Positions 49,353 through 58,688 of a stretch of 64,000 nt of DNA are shown here, in pieces. Numbering within the stretch: the stretch's first letter is position 1; each line of letters starts with the position of its first letter. The notes below the pieces were generated by a model, which saw nothing but the letters and a program-made list of their open reading frames with translations, was not told the origin of the DNA and made no database searches. Made by a program: the position numbers and the translations under genes. The stretch covers positions 290,919 to 354,918 of the forward strand of contig DASYFT010000005.1 of assembly GCA_036498265.1 (NCBI GenBank), in the 5' to 3' direction. This DNA comes from Palsa-744 sp036498265 (lineage in GTDB: Bacteria; Actinomycetota; Thermoleophilia; Solirubrobacterales; Solirubrobacteraceae).

Positions 49353-50167
49353 GCCGAGCGTTCGGCGTTGCGCAGCCCGGCCAGCAGCCAGAAGGCGAAC
49401 ACGGCGATCAGCGCCAGCGCGGCCGCGAACGCGACCAGTGTGTGGTCGTGGACGCCCGAGATCAGGCCGCGCCCGGCCTCGAGGAAGGCAGTCGCAGGGT
49501 TGATGGTCGCGACGGCGTGGATCCAGCCCGTCAGCAGGCCCAGCGGGACGTACACCGGAGCGAGGAACAGGATCAGGAAGACCGGCGTCTGCATCAGCGG
49601 GCCGGCCTGGATCGAGCGGAACCGGAACGCAACGCCGGCCGCCCAGGCGTAGCCGATCAGCGTGAGCAGCGCGGCGAGGCCGTAGAGGCCGAAGAGGTCG
49701 ACGCCGTCGCCGGTGATCCGCATCCCGGTTGCCAGCGCCACCGCGGTCACGATGGTGAGCGTTATTGCAGAGCGGCTGAGCGCCACGAGCGCATAACCCA
49801 GGGCGATGCCGCGCCGGTCCTCGGCCGCGAGCATCAGCCGGCGCGCGAACCCGCTCTCGAAGTCGAACGCCAGCGTGAATCCGGTGAACAGGCCGCCGAA
49901 CATCGCGGACTGGCAGAGCACGAACACGAACTGGAACGCGGTGTAGCCGGCGGGGAACCTGAACCCAGGGACCGAGCCGAGCGCCGACAGGCCTCCGGCG
50001 AAGCTCGCGAGGAACACCAGCGGGAACACCAGCGACGGTACGAACAGGTCCGGGCGGCGCAGGTAGGTGTGCATGCTGCGCCAGGCGATCGTGATCGCCA
50101 CTCGCCACAGTCCGCCGCTCGAGCGTGTGCCCGCGACAGCGCCGCCGATCCTCGCCGCCGTGCTCAT
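49349..50167 (-). CDS. ABC-2 type permease, second subunit
   Basis: About 272 residues from ATG 50167. Six hydrophobic helices with the ABC-2 exporter pattern: TYLRRPDLFVPSLVFPLVFL, QSAMFGGLFTGFTLAFDFES, RRLMLAAEDRRGIALGYALV and PVYVPLGLLTGWIHAVATIN. It overlaps the first permease gene by 4 nt (ATGA) and should pair with it and the ATPase to form a DrrAB-like exporter. Confidence 0.9.
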   Translation of the reverse strand: MSTAARIGGAVAGTRSSGGLWRVAITIAWRSMHTYLRRPDLFVPSLVFPLVFLASFAGGLSALGSVPGFRFPAGYTAFQFVFVLCQSAMFGGLFTGFTLAFDFESGFARRLMLAAEDRRGIALGYALVALSRSAITLTIVTAVALATGMRITGDGVDLFGLYGLAALLTLIGYAWAAGVAFRFRSIQAGPLMQTPVFLILFLAPVYVPLGLLTGWIHAVATINPATAFLEAGRGLISGVHDHTLVAFAAALALIAVFAFWLLAGLRNAERSA

Positions 50168-50943
50168 GTGCGCTGGAGCCTCGTCCGGAGTGCGCCGGAG
50201 ACGGCGAACAGCGACACGAGCACCAGGCCGAGCGCCACGGCGAAGCCGCGCCACAGCGCCGTGCCGTCCCAGCCCGTGATGAACAGGCTGCGGAAGCCCT
50301 CGATCAGGTAGGAGATCGGGTTCCAGGTCGCCACCGTGTGGAACCAGCCCGTGCGCAGCAGTTCGCGCGGCAGGTTGCTCGAGGACAGGAAGATGAACAC
50401 GAAGAACAGCGGGAACAGCCCCTGGACCGCCTCGCCAGAGCCAGTGCGCAGGGCGGCAGCGCAGCCGAGGGCGCCGAAGCCGAGTGCCGTCAGGGCGCCC
50501 AGGGCGAGGATCACGAGCGCTCCGCCGAAGCCGGCGTCGAGGTGCGCGCCCGCGATCAGCCCGACGAGGATGTACACCGCCGACTGGAGCGCGCCCAGCG
50601 CCGCCACGCCCACGAGCAGCCCCGCGATCAGCGACACGCGCCGGAGCGGCGTGAGCGCCAGCCGGTTGAAGAAGCCGTTCTCGATGTCCTCCGCGAGGTT
50701 CGTGCCGGTGTTGATCAGCGCGAACATGCCGCCCTGGATGAACGCCACGGCGATCGCGAAGGAGACATAGGAGTGCGTCGGGAACCCCGGCAGTCGGGTG
50801 GCCGCGCGCAGTCCGCTCGCGTTGACCGCCAGGAGGATCACGGGGAAGAACACGATCGGGAACAGCTGGAAGGGCTGGCGGAGCGTCTTCAGGATCGAGC
50901 GCCTGGCGAGCACCGCGACCTGCGTCGAGAGGGTGCCCGTCAT
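50164..50943 (-). CDS. ABC-2 type permease, first subunit
   Basis: 259 residues, six helices: LFPIVFFPVILLAVNASGL, FIQGGMFALINTGTNLAEDI, GFFNRLALTPLRRVSLIAGL, then NPISYLIEGFRSLFITGW typical of ABC-2 exporters. Start overlaps the ATPase stop by 4 nt and stop overlaps the next permease start by 4 nt. Confidence 0.92.
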   Translation of the reverse strand: MTGTLSTQVAVLARRSILKTLRQPFQLFPIVFFPVILLAVNASGLRAATRLPGFPTHSYVSFAIAVAFIQGGMFALINTGTNLAEDIENGFFNRLALTPLRRVSLIAGLLVGVAALGALQSAVYILVGLIAGAHLDAGFGGALVILALGALTALGFGALGCAAALRTGSGEAVQGLFPLFFVFIFLSSSNLPRELLRTGWFHTVATWNPISYLIEGFRSLFITGWDGTALWRGFAVALGLVLVSLFAVSGALRTRLQRT

Positions 50944-52097
50944 GTTCCGGTCGACCGCCCGGTCACGGTCTCCCCAGGTCCGGCGCCGTTCCCGCTCGCC
51001 CCGCCGTCTAGCGCCGCTTCGCTCCCGGCCGCCGCCGCCTCACCGCGCGCCCCGTCGGTCCCGTCGCCGGACGCGTCGCCGCTGCGCCCGCCGTCGGACG
51101 CGCCGGCCGACTCGCCGGGGCGCCCCTCGCCATCCGTCGCGCCCTCGAGAGAACGGCCGGTCTTGGCGAGGAACACGTCGTCGAGCGTGGGGGAGTGAAG
51201 CCGCAGGTCTGCGATCCGCAGGCCCTCGGCGTCGAGCGAGCGCACTATGTCGGCGAGGTCGCTGACGCCTTTGGGAAGCCTTACGGCCACGCTGCCCGGC
51301 GCCGCCGCGGCCTCCTCGCCGAAGCGGGCGAGCGCCACGGTCAGCCGCTCGCGATCGCCGGGATCCTGTGGCGTCGCTTCGACGCTCGGGCGCCCGATCG
51401 CTTCCTTGAGCTCCGCCGGCGTGCCCTCCGCGACGATCCTGCCACGGTCGATGATCCCGACCCGGTCGGCCAGCACGTCGGCCTCCTCCAGGTACTGCGT
51501 CGTCAGGAACACCGTCACGCCGTCACCGGCCAGCCGCCGCACCTCGTCCCACAGCGCCGCGCGGCTCTGCGGGTCCAGGCCGGTCGTGGGCTCGTCCAGG
51601 AAGAGCAGGCGCGGACCGTGCACGAGGGCAAGGCCAAGGTCGAGGCGCCGCTTCATCCCGCCCGAGTAGCCGCCGACCTTGCGGTCCGCGGCATCCGTCA
51701 ACCCGACGCGCTCGAGCAGCTCGGTCGCGCGGCGCTCGCGCTCGTCCTTGGCGAGTCCGTGCAGGGCGCTCTGTAGCCGCATGTGCTCGCGTCCGGTCAG
51801 GAACGGATCGAGCGCCGACTCCTGCAGCGAGGCTCCGATCGCCCTTCGGACGAGGGGGCCCTGGCGGACGACGTCGAGGCCTGCCACGCGCGCCGTTCCC
51901 GAGGTCGGCGGGAGCAGGGTCGTGAGTACCAGCACGGTCGTCGACTTGCCCGCGCCGTTCGGGCCGAGGAAGCCGTAGATCTCGCCTGGCGCCACCTCCA
52001 GATCGATCCCGTCGACCGCGCGCACGCCGCCCTTGAAGTCGCGAACCAGCGCCTCGACCTCGATTCCGTTCTCGCCCGTCAGCCTGTCGCCGCTCAC
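50940..52097 (-). CDS. DrrA-like ABC transporter ATP-binding protein
   Basis: 385 residues. Walker A FLGPNGAGKSTTVLVL, Q-loop region, signature YSGGMKRRLDLGLALVHGP, Walker B LLFLDEPTTGLDPQ and H-loop-equivalent FLTTQYLEEAD. The DrrA-type C-terminal domain ends with LRLHSPTLDDVFLAKTGRSL. The last 65 residues are Gly/Ala/Asp-rich and disordered, an odd extension. It energises export through the two permeases. GTG 52097 overlaps the MMPL stop. Confidence 0.94.
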   Translation of the reverse strand: MSGDRLTGENGIEVEALVRDFKGGVRAVDGIDLEVAPGEIYGFLGPNGAGKSTTVLVLTTLLPPTSGTARVAGLDVVRQGPLVRRAIGASLQESALDPFLTGREHMRLQSALHGLAKDERERRATELLERVGLTDAADRKVGGYSGGMKRRLDLGLALVHGPRLLFLDEPTTGLDPQSRAALWDEVRRLAGDGVTVFLTTQYLEEADVLADRVGIIDRGRIVAEGTPAELKEAIGRPSVEATPQDPGDRERLTVALARFGEEAAAAPGSVAVRLPKGVSDLADIVRSLDAEGLRIADLRLHSPTLDDVFLAKTGRSLEGATDGEGRPGESAGASDGGRSGDASGDGTDGARGEAAAAGSEAALDGGASGNGAGPGETVTGRSTGT

Positions 52098-54304
52098 GGC
52101 CTCGCTCCTTCAACCTGGCCACGGGGCGAGATCCGCTGCTGCGGGTGCACCCGCATCGCTCGCGCTAGCGGCCGCGGCAGCCACCAGTTCCACTTGCCCA
52201 GCAGCGACACGACCGCGGGCAGCAGCAGCGCGCGCACGATGGTCGCGTCGAGCAGGATGCCGAACCCGAGACCGGTCGCCAGGACCTTCAGGTCCGTGTT
52301 CGGCGCAGAGGCCAGCGACGCGAAAGCCAGGAACAGGATCAACGCGGCGCTCGTCACGAGGCGGCCGGTGCGTCCGAGCCCTTCGATGACCGCCGAGTCG
52401 GTGTCTCCCGTGCGGTCGTACTCCTCACGGACGCGGGCGAGGATGAACACCTCGTAGTCCATCGAGAGTCCGAACAGGAAGGCGAAGACCATCAGCGGAA
52501 TCCAGAAGGTGATAGCACCCGTCGCCGGCACGCCGAACACGAAGTTGGAGCCGTGGCCCTCCTGCCAGAACCAGGTCACCAGCCCGAACGCCGCGCCCAT
52601 CGACACAAGGTTCAGCACCACCGCCTTCACAGCCAGCACCAGCGAGCGAAAGGCCCTCGTCAGCAATGCGATCGTCAGCAGCGCGATGACCGCGAACATG
52701 AGCGGGAAGTTGCCGAACACCGCGTGCTGGTAGTCCAGCTCGATCGCCCCCTCGCCCGAGAGCCCGATGACCCCCGGCGTGTGAGCGAGCGCCGATCGCG
52801 CAGCGCGCACCGGTTGCAGGGAGCTCGCGTTGACGGTCTCCTGGCGCGGGATCCCCACGAGGACCGTCGTGCCCGACCGACTGCTGTCAGGCCCGCTGGA
52901 GACCACGGCGGTGGCCATGCCGGGCACCGCAGCCAGTGCGGCCCGCGCGCTCGAGGCCTGCGAGGAGCGGGCGAGCACTTCGACCGGCGTCAGCACGCCG
53001 CTGGGCGCCCCTCCCTTCACAAGGGTTGCGTAGGCGTCGTGCGCTGCGCCGTTCTTGGCCAGGGCGTTGGCGCTTGTCTGCCCCGTCGTGAGGCTGAACA
53101 CCGGGACGATCAGGACTGCGAGCAGCGCCACCGCCACGGTCGCTGCGATGCCGCGGTGGCGCACGACGCCGCGCGTCCACGCCGTCCACGCGCGGCTCGC
53201 CTGCGACTCGTGGCGCACGCGTGGCCAATCCACGCGTGGTCCGATCCCGCCGAGCAGGGCCGGCAGCAGCGTCAGCGCCACCGTGGTCGAGATCAGCGGG
53301 ATCAGCATGCCGCCGTAGCCCACGCTGCGCAGGCCCGGCACCGGAAGCACCACGAGCGCGATCAGGCCGATCGCGACGGTCAGTCCCGAGAGCAGGACCG
53401 CGCGCCCGGCCGTCCCCATCGCCGCGATCACGGCCTCGTCATTCTCGCGACCGTGCGCGCGCTCCTCGCGCCAGCGCGTGACGATCAGAAGCGAGTAGTC
53501 GATCGCAACGCCGAGTCCCACGAGCGAGACGAGGAACTGCACGATGAACGACACGTCAGCCACGTAGGTGAGGGCGAGGACGACCAGGAGCGTCGTAAGG
53601 ATCGACACAGCGGCGATCAGCAGCGGGACGAACGCCAGCAGCGATGCGAACACGAAGGCCAGCACCGCCAGCGCCCCGCCGGCGCCGATCAGCGTCTCGA
53701 CGAACACACCCGGACCGTTGCTCTTGCCGCCGCTCGAGAGCTGGCTGAGCCCTGTGAGCTGGACCCGCGAGCCGGCCGGCACCGCCGAGGCGACCGCCTT
53801 CTGAACCTGCACCGGAGCCTTGGGCGCGCCGAAGGACTTCTCGAGGGGCGTGAACACGATCGCGTACGTCGAGCGCCCGTCGCCGGTGACGAAGCGCTGG
53901 TCGCCGGTCACGCCCAGGTCGACGATCCGCGAGCGTGGCGAGGCCGACCGCGCGTGCGCGAAGGCCGCGGCGATCTGCCGCTGGTCCGCCTTGACCGTCT
54001 GCCCGGCCGGCACCGTGACCACAACGACCGACGACGGGCTGTCGCCGCCGTTGCCGTAGAGATGGCTGACCTTCTTCGCCGTCTCGTAGCCCGGCTGTCC
54101 CGGCAGCGAGAAGTCGAACGACAGCCGTTTCGACACATGGCTCGCGCCGTAGCCGCCGGCGATGAAGGCCACGGCCCACAGGGTGATCACGAGGCGCCGA
54201 TGGGCCAGCACCCAGCGGCCGAGGCGCACGATGGTCCCGTCGGGTAGGGGCTCCGTGCCGCGGGGGCTCGAGCCTTGACTGCTGTTCACCACGGTCGCGT
54301 TCAT
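52094..54304 (-). CDS. MMPL-family (RND superfamily) transporter
   Basis: 736 residues from ATG 54304 with GGAGG 6 nt upstream. Two halves each with one helix, a large outside domain and five or six helices. Typical parts: HRRLVITLWAVAFIAGGYGA, VGLGVAIDYSLLIVTRWREE, RAVLLSGLTVAIGLIALVVL, GLSMDYEVFILARVREEYDR and FGILLDATIVRALLLPAVVS. It uses the proton gradient to move lipids or drugs. It is the first gene of the operon with the ABC exporter and is divergent from marR-like 54392. Confidence 0.94.
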   Translation of the reverse strand: MNATVVNSSQGSSPRGTEPLPDGTIVRLGRWVLAHRRLVITLWAVAFIAGGYGASHVSKRLSFDFSLPGQPGYETAKKVSHLYGNGGDSPSSVVVVTVPAGQTVKADQRQIAAAFAHARSASPRSRIVDLGVTGDQRFVTGDGRSTYAIVFTPLEKSFGAPKAPVQVQKAVASAVPAGSRVQLTGLSQLSSGGKSNGPGVFVETLIGAGGALAVLAFVFASLLAFVPLLIAAVSILTTLLVVLALTYVADVSFIVQFLVSLVGLGVAIDYSLLIVTRWREERAHGRENDEAVIAAMGTAGRAVLLSGLTVAIGLIALVVLPVPGLRSVGYGGMLIPLISTTVALTLLPALLGGIGPRVDWPRVRHESQASRAWTAWTRGVVRHRGIAATVAVALLAVLIVPVFSLTTGQTSANALAKNGAAHDAYATLVKGGAPSGVLTPVEVLARSSQASSARAALAAVPGMATAVVSSGPDSSRSGTTVLVGIPRQETVNASSLQPVRAARSALAHTPGVIGLSGEGAIELDYQHAVFGNFPLMFAVIALLTIALLTRAFRSLVLAVKAVVLNLVSMGAAFGLVTWFWQEGHGSNFVFGVPATGAITFWIPLMVFAFLFGLSMDYEVFILARVREEYDRTGDTDSAVIEGLGRTGRLVTSAALILFLAFASLASAPNTDLKVLATGLGFGILLDATIVRALLLPAVVSLLGKWNWWLPRPLARAMRVHPQQRISPRGQVEGARP

Positions 54305-54337
54305 CGCGGGCCTCCAAGTCTTTCCGAGACAGAATGA

Positions 54338-54349
54338 TTCCGAGCGGAA
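54338..54349. promoter_or_regulatory. TTCCG-AG-CGGAA inverted repeat at divergent promoter
   Basis: The repeat lies about 10 nt downstream of a TATAAA box (54359-54354, reverse) that could drive the MMPL operon, near its predicted start site, and 43 nt upstream of the marR-like start. A good candidate for the MarR operator. Confidence 0.45.
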
Positions 54350-54379
54350 CGGTTTATAGCATAAATACTTCAGGCTGGT

Positions 54380-54391
54380 TATGATTCTTCT
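54380..54391 (+). promoter_or_regulatory. Leaderless -10 box of marR-like gene
   Basis: TATGAT (54380-54385), 6 nt, GTG 54392. Confidence 0.5.
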
Positions 54392-55009
54392 GTGAAGACC
54401 GAGGGCGCCCCGAAAACTCATCGCAGCCCAGCGCAAGAGCCCGGCGAGGCCGGCGATCAGGCCCGGGCAGGCGACTCGCCGTGGCCTGGCAATCTGGCTC
54501 CGTCCCCGGATCCCGGGATCCCGGCCTCGCCCCACTCGAACGTGCCCTTCCACTCCGTCGGCTTCACCATCTCGACGACCGGCTACGCCGTCTCCCGCCG
54601 CTTCGCCGAGATCCTGTCGCCGCTCGAGCTCGAGCCACGCGAGTTCGCGCTGCTCCGCGCGGTGGGTGCCTCCGAAGGCGAGTCACAGCAGGCGATCGGC
54701 GAGCGGCTGCAGATACCGCCGAGCAGGATGGTCGCGTTCGTCGACGGGCTCGAGCAGCGCGGCCTGCTCGAACGCCGCCTGAACCCCGAGGACCGGCGCA
54801 CGCGGGCACTGCACCTCACCGCCGCCGGGAGCGAGCTGCTCGAGCGTGCCTTCGCCGTCGCGGTAGCCCACGAACGCGATCTCTGCGCGGATCTCAGCGA
54901 CGAGGACCGGGAGCAGCTGATCGCGCTGCTGCAACGTGTGGGCGCCCGCCTCGGCCTGCCGCCGGGGGTGCACGCGGCCCACGCTCACTCCGCCCTCGCC
55001 GACGAGTAG
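54392..55009 (+). CDS. MarR-family transcriptional regulator
   Basis: 205 residues. A disordered N-terminal 50 residues is followed by a winged helix: EPREFALLRAVGASEGESQQ, QQAIGERLQIPPSRMVAFVD, GLEQRGLLERRLNPEDRRTR and ALHLTAAGSELLERAF. The DRRTR wing and dimer helices are complete. It is divergent from the MMPL/ABC efflux operon and probably represses it until a drug or phenolic ligand binds. Confidence 0.93.
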   Translation: MKTEGAPKTHRSPAQEPGEAGDQARAGDSPWPGNLAPSPDPGIPASPHSNVPFHSVGFTISTTGYAVSRRFAEILSPLELEPREFALLRAVGASEGESQQAIGERLQIPPSRMVAFVDGLEQRGLLERRLNPEDRRTRALHLTAAGSELLERAFAVAVAHERDLCADLSDEDREQLIALLQRVGARLGLPPGVHAAHAHSALADE

Positions 55010-55039
55010 CGCCACGGGCGCACGGCTGAGGCGGACTGG

Positions 55040-55054
55040 TATGTTCGGCTCCCC
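55040..55054 (+). promoter_or_regulatory. Near-leaderless -10 box
   Basis: TATGTT (55040-55045) followed by 9 nt and ATG 55055. Confidence 0.35.
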
Positions 55055-56065
55055 ATGTCCACGCTGGGATCATTGGCAAGCCGCACGCGGTGGCTGATCT
55101 GGCATCCCGAGCAGAAGCTTTGGAACTGGTCCTTGGTGCGGGCGGTGAGGGCGCGTCTGGGGCACGGGCCCGCGTCGCGGGTGGCGTTGACCGGGCTGAT
55201 CGGCGTCGACTCGCTCCTGCTCGCCGGCCGCGTCTGGGCGCGCCGGCTTCGCCGAAGGGCGCTGGGGACGGCGGGCCCGCCCGAGGGCACGCGCCCGCCG
55301 GTCCTCTACATCGACTGCGGGGTGCACAAGCGCGGCGAGCAGATTCGCTCGATGCACCGCTGGTTCGCCGACCGCTACGAGCTGCACGTGCTCGGGTTCG
55401 AGGCCAGCGCCGTGCACGTCCGCGACGCCACGGCCGCGCTCGCGGATCTGGACGGGGTGAGGCTCCTGCACCTGGCGCTCGTGGGGCCCCACCACGCCGG
55501 GGACGAGGTCCGCCTCTACAAGAGCCCGCACGGGGAGGGGGAGGGCGATTCGCTGTTCGTGAACGAACGCGACGAGTACGAGGTGGTGCCGGCGCGGAGG
55601 CTGTCAGACGCAATCGCCGACGAGGGCTACTCGCTCGCGCAGATGCCGGTGATCCTGCGCATGAACATCGAGGGCGCCGAGCACTTCGTCATCGAGGACC
55701 TGCTCGACGCCGGTCTGCACACCTCGGTGGACGGCTACTACGGCATGTGGGATGACCTCTCGCAGATCGACCGCCCCGCGGCAAGCGCATTTCGCAGGCT
55801 GCTCCGGCGGAACGGCATCGCGACGCTCACCTTCAACGACCGCGACCTCGTCGAGCCGGCTGATCGCAAGGCCTCCTTCGGTCCAGAGGGCTGGATCGTC
55901 AAGCTGCGCGAGATGAGCTTCGCGCTGCGGCGCCGGGCCATCCGAAGGGACATCGAAGCTTCGCTGCGGGCTGGGCTTCGGCGCGTCGGCAGGGAGGCCC
56001 CGTCCCGGCCGGCCGAGCATGGCGAGATGCTGCCGAGCGGCTCGCTGCCCGCCGACCACAGCTGA
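55055..56065 (+). CDS. FkbM-family methyltransferase-like protein
   Basis: 336 residues. Central part has the SAM-dependent FkbM layout: VLYIDCGVHKRGEQI, LHVLGFEASAVHVRDATAAL, LLHLALVGPHHAGDEV and the diagnostic LRMNIEGAEHFVIEDLL. The first 90 residues and last 50 residues are basic and extra to the core. FkbM enzymes methylate sugars or polyketides; target unknown. ATG 55055 follows TATGTT. Confidence 0.75.
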   Translation: MSTLGSLASRTRWLIWHPEQKLWNWSLVRAVRARLGHGPASRVALTGLIGVDSLLLAGRVWARRLRRRALGTAGPPEGTRPPVLYIDCGVHKRGEQIRSMHRWFADRYELHVLGFEASAVHVRDATAALADLDGVRLLHLALVGPHHAGDEVRLYKSPHGEGEGDSLFVNERDEYEVVPARRLSDAIADEGYSLAQMPVILRMNIEGAEHFVIEDLLDAGLHTSVDGYYGMWDDLSQIDRPAASAFRRLLRRNGIATLTFNDRDLVEPADRKASFGPEGWIVKLREMSFALRRRAIRRDIEASLRAGLRRVGREAPSRPAEHGEMLPSGSLPADHS

Positions 56066-56103
56066 CAGACCGCGATTGGGCCGCGGCGCCGCGGGCCCGA
56101 GAA

Positions 56104-56307
56104 CTAGCCGTTGACGTGCAGGTAGGACTGGACGCGCTCGACCCGGATCATGCCCGCCAGGCGCCCGTCGGGTTGAAGCCGCATCAACCGGCCGTCCGGG
56201 CGGCGCACCAGCGCCACACCCTTACGGGTGCTCAACACGACGTGGCCTTCGGGGAGTCTCTGCATTCGCCGCAGTTGGCGCTGTGTCAATACCGTGGTGC
56301 TCGACAT
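56104..56307 (-). CDS. Small basic protein with beta-rich repeats
   Basis: 67 residues: QRQLRRMQRLPEGHVVLSTR, then KGVALVRRPDGRLMRLQPDG and RLAGMIRVERVQSYLHV. The RRPDGRLMRLQPDGRL part repeats a PDGRL unit. A GAGGTAGAGAG stretch lies upstream of ATG 56307. Not recognised; common in related genomes as a short conserved protein. Confidence 0.6.
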   Translation of the reverse strand: MSSTTVLTQRQLRRMQRLPEGHVVLSTRKGVALVRRPDGRLMRLQPDGRLAGMIRVERVQSYLHVNG

Positions 56308-56600
56308 CGCTCTCTACCTCGTCGCCTCCGACCTCGCCGGGCCCGCAGATCGCCGCGAGCGGAGTCGGTCTTCGGGAGAATTTCCTGCCTCTCTCCCTGC
56401 ACGTCCACCGCTGTTAGCGCATCCGCCGGCACTTCGTTGGCGGGAACCTCGCAGTTTGCGCCGGAAATGTGATCGGCGATGCGCGAATGTTCGAGTCGCC
56501 TTCCCGTATGGCAGATGCTCGGAGGCTTCGAACCGGCGACAGCGGCTCGTCGGCGACTACGCGTTCACCGCGTGTCCCGGGCGGTGATCGAAGACCTGGA

Positions 56601-56682
56601 TGGCGGGGGCAGGATTCGAACCTGCGAAGGCTGAGCCGCGTGATTTACAGTCACGTCCCTTTGACCGCTCGGGAACCCCGCC
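56601..56682 (-). tRNA. tRNA-Tyr (anticodon GTA)
   Basis: 82 nt, class II with long variable arm. Acceptor GGCGGGG pairs with CCCCGCC; anticodon arm CGTGA-CTGTAAA-TCACG gives GTA; T arm GCAGGTTCGAATCCTGC; discriminator A. CCA not encoded. Confidence 0.95.
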
Positions 56683-56702
56683 AGGGCTGTCGAGAATAGC
56701 GT

Positions 56703-57122
56703 TCAGGAGGCGGCCTGGGAGGGCAGCGGCAGCCCCGGCTCGACCTCGAACTCAGAGTACTTCGGGCCACCAAGGACCACAGCTGTTCCCCCCTCGACAG
56801 CGTCCCCCGGGATGAACCAACGTCGCCCGTCTGCGACGAGCACGAACAACCGGTCGCAGCGCGCCGCGCTGAACCGCTTCACCAGTCCGCTCCAGCTCTG
56901 GTTTCCGCCGCGCGTGCAGACCATGACTCTCCACCGCTCGTCGGCGTACTGCGTGCTGGTCTTGACCTGCACCCGGAGCAGCGTGTCGCCGCCCTCGGCG
57001 ATCAAGTCGACGTTGGGGCTGTGGCCCAGCGGCAGGTAGAGCGCATATCCCTGCGACGCGAGCCATGCCATCGCCGAGAGCTCGCCGAGGTCACCTTGCT
57101 TGCGCGGCGGCAAACGCTCCAT
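56703..57122 (-). CDS. PD-(D/E)XK nuclease-like protein
   Basis: 139 residues. GDLGELSAMAWLASQGYALY, PNVDLIAEGGDTLLRVQVKT and SGLVKRFSAARCDRLFVLV give the Glu, Asp and QxK of a PD-(D/E)XK nuclease fold, as in small homing-type or group I intron endonucleases (PDDEXK_5-like). It lies immediately upstream of tRNA-Tyr. True nuclease activity is not proven. Confidence 0.7.
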   Translation of the reverse strand: MERLPPRKQGDLGELSAMAWLASQGYALYLPLGHSPNVDLIAEGGDTLLRVQVKTSTQYADERWRVMVCTRGGNQSWSGLVKRFSAARCDRLFVLVADGRRWFIPGDAVEGGTAVVLGGPKYSEFEVEPGLPLPSQAAS

Positions 57123-57204
57123 GCCGTGAAGCTACGGCGTGGTTGGGATGAAACGCGCCGGCCTGTCAACCACGCGCCAATGGCGCGGACGACCGCAAGC
57201 CTGC

Positions 57205-58440
57205 CTACGACGCCTCGCGCAGCTGCTGCGCGTCCGGCAGCGCCTGGAGCTTCTTGAGCGTCCGGTTCTCGATCTGGCGCACGCGCTCGCGAGTGATGTT
57301 GAACGCGCGGCCCACTTCCTCGAGCGTGCGCGCGCGCCCGCCCACGATGCCGTAGCGCATTTCGATCACGTCGCGCTCACGGCACGGGAGCGTGGCGAGC
57401 ACCCGCATGATGTTCTCGCGGCGCAGCGCCTCGGAGGCGATCTCGAACGGCGACTCGGCGGAGACGTCCTCGACGAAGTCCGCCAGCGACGAGTCGTCCT
57501 CCTCGCCGATCGGTTTCTCCAGCGACACCGGCTGCTGGGCCACGCGCATCACGTCGCGCACCTCTCGCACCGAGCACTCGAGCTCCGCGGCAAGCTCCTC
57601 TGCGCTCGGTTCGCGCCCGAGCTGCTGGATCAGCCGCCGTTCGGTGTGGATCAGCTTGTTCAGCCGCTCCACCATGTGCACGGGTATGCGGATCGTGCGG
57701 CCCTTGTCGGCCAGCGACCGCGTGACGGCCTGGCGGATCCACCAGGTGGCGTAGGTCGAGAACTTGTAGCCACGGCGGTAGTCGAACTTCTCGACCGCCC
57801 TGATCAGCCCCAGCGACCCCTCCTGGATGAGGTCGAGAAGCGTCAGGCCGCGCCCGACGTAGCCCTTGGCGATGGACACGACCAGCCTGAGGTTGGCCTC
57901 CACCATGTGTTGCTTGGCTGCGCAGTCGCCGCGCTCGATCCGCTTTGCCAGCGCGACCTCGGCCTCGGCGTTGAGCAGCGGCACGCGACCGATCGATCGC
58001 AGGTACAGGCGCAGCGAGTCGAGGCTCGGCTCTACGGTCAGGTCGAGCTCCGGTCGCTTCAGCTCCTCCAGGCGCACCTGAAGGCCCCGCACCTGCTCCT
58101 GAGCCTCCTCCTCGGCCGCATCGCCGTCGCCGGCCAGGCCGCGATCGGGCGCCGCCGCGCGATCGCCGGCCGCGGCGTCGTCCCGCGCGGCCGTGTCCGG
58201 CAGTCGCAGCTCGGTGCCCGGCTCCTCCGCTGCGATCACGTCGACGCCGTGCTCCTCCAGATAGGCGAGCAGCTCGCGCGCCTGCCTGGGGGCGAGGTCA
58301 GCCTCCTCCACGGCCGTCGCGAGTGTCTCGGCGGCAAGGAACCCCTTCTCCTGAGCCTCGCCGAGGATGCCCTGCAACTCCTCCATCTCGACCAACGCCG
58401 CGTCCACTGTCGTCGACGGACCGTCATGTTTGTCTCTCAC
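57205..58440 (-). CDS. RNA polymerase sigma factor, sigma-70 (RpoD/HrdB-like)
   Basis: 411 residues. Residues about 1-110 are an acidic region 1.1-like part, then SLDSLRLYLRSIGRVPLLNA (1.2), region 2 with LRLVVSIAKGYVGRGLTLLD, LIQEGSLGLIRAVEKFDYRR, GYKFSTYATWWIRQAVTRSL, region 3 LNKLIHTERRLIQQLGREPS and region 4 VLATLPCRERDVIEMRYGI with FNITRERVRQIENRTLKKL. It recognises -35/-10 promoters. It may be the principal sigma factor or a group 2 relative; the long acidic N-terminus favours a principal one. Confidence 0.92.
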   Translation of the reverse strand: MRDKHDGPSTTVDAALVEMEELQGILGEAQEKGFLAAETLATAVEEADLAPRQARELLAYLEEHGVDVIAAEEPGTELRLPDTAARDDAAAGDRAAAPDRGLAGDGDAAEEEAQEQVRGLQVRLEELKRPELDLTVEPSLDSLRLYLRSIGRVPLLNAEAEVALAKRIERGDCAAKQHMVEANLRLVVSIAKGYVGRGLTLLDLIQEGSLGLIRAVEKFDYRRGYKFSTYATWWIRQAVTRSLADKGRTIRIPVHMVERLNKLIHTERRLIQQLGREPSAEELAAELECSVREVRDVMRVAQQPVSLEKPIGEEDDSSLADFVEDVSAESPFEIASEALRRENIMRVLATLPCRERDVIEMRYGIVGGRARTLEEVGRAFNITRERVRQIENRTLKKLQALPDAQQLREAS

Positions 58441-58675
58441 CCGGACCCTCCCAAGGACCCAAACGACTCCCCTCGGAGCGACGATCCGCCCCGACCTCCC
58501 CTGACCTACGCTAAGCCTCCTGTGCGTTGCGTTCGTTCATCGGCAGCTGGTTGCGTCTCGTGCCGGGCGAGCCGCTTGCCCCGTGATCCCCGAAGCATGC
58601 CCGCCAAGCTAAGTGCGGAGTGATACCAGAATCCCCGGTCGCGGGTCTGCCACGGGCCGGTCCGGGCTCGCGCGC

Positions 58676-58688
58676 TAGGCTTGGCGCG
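58676..58688 (+). promoter_or_regulatory. Leaderless -10 box of folE2
   Basis: TAGGCT (58676-58681), 7 nt, GTG 58689. Confidence 0.5.

Noticed and set aside
56480..56570. TTCGAACC near 56540 as a further tRNA
   Set aside because: No acceptor, anticodon or T stem can be paired around it.
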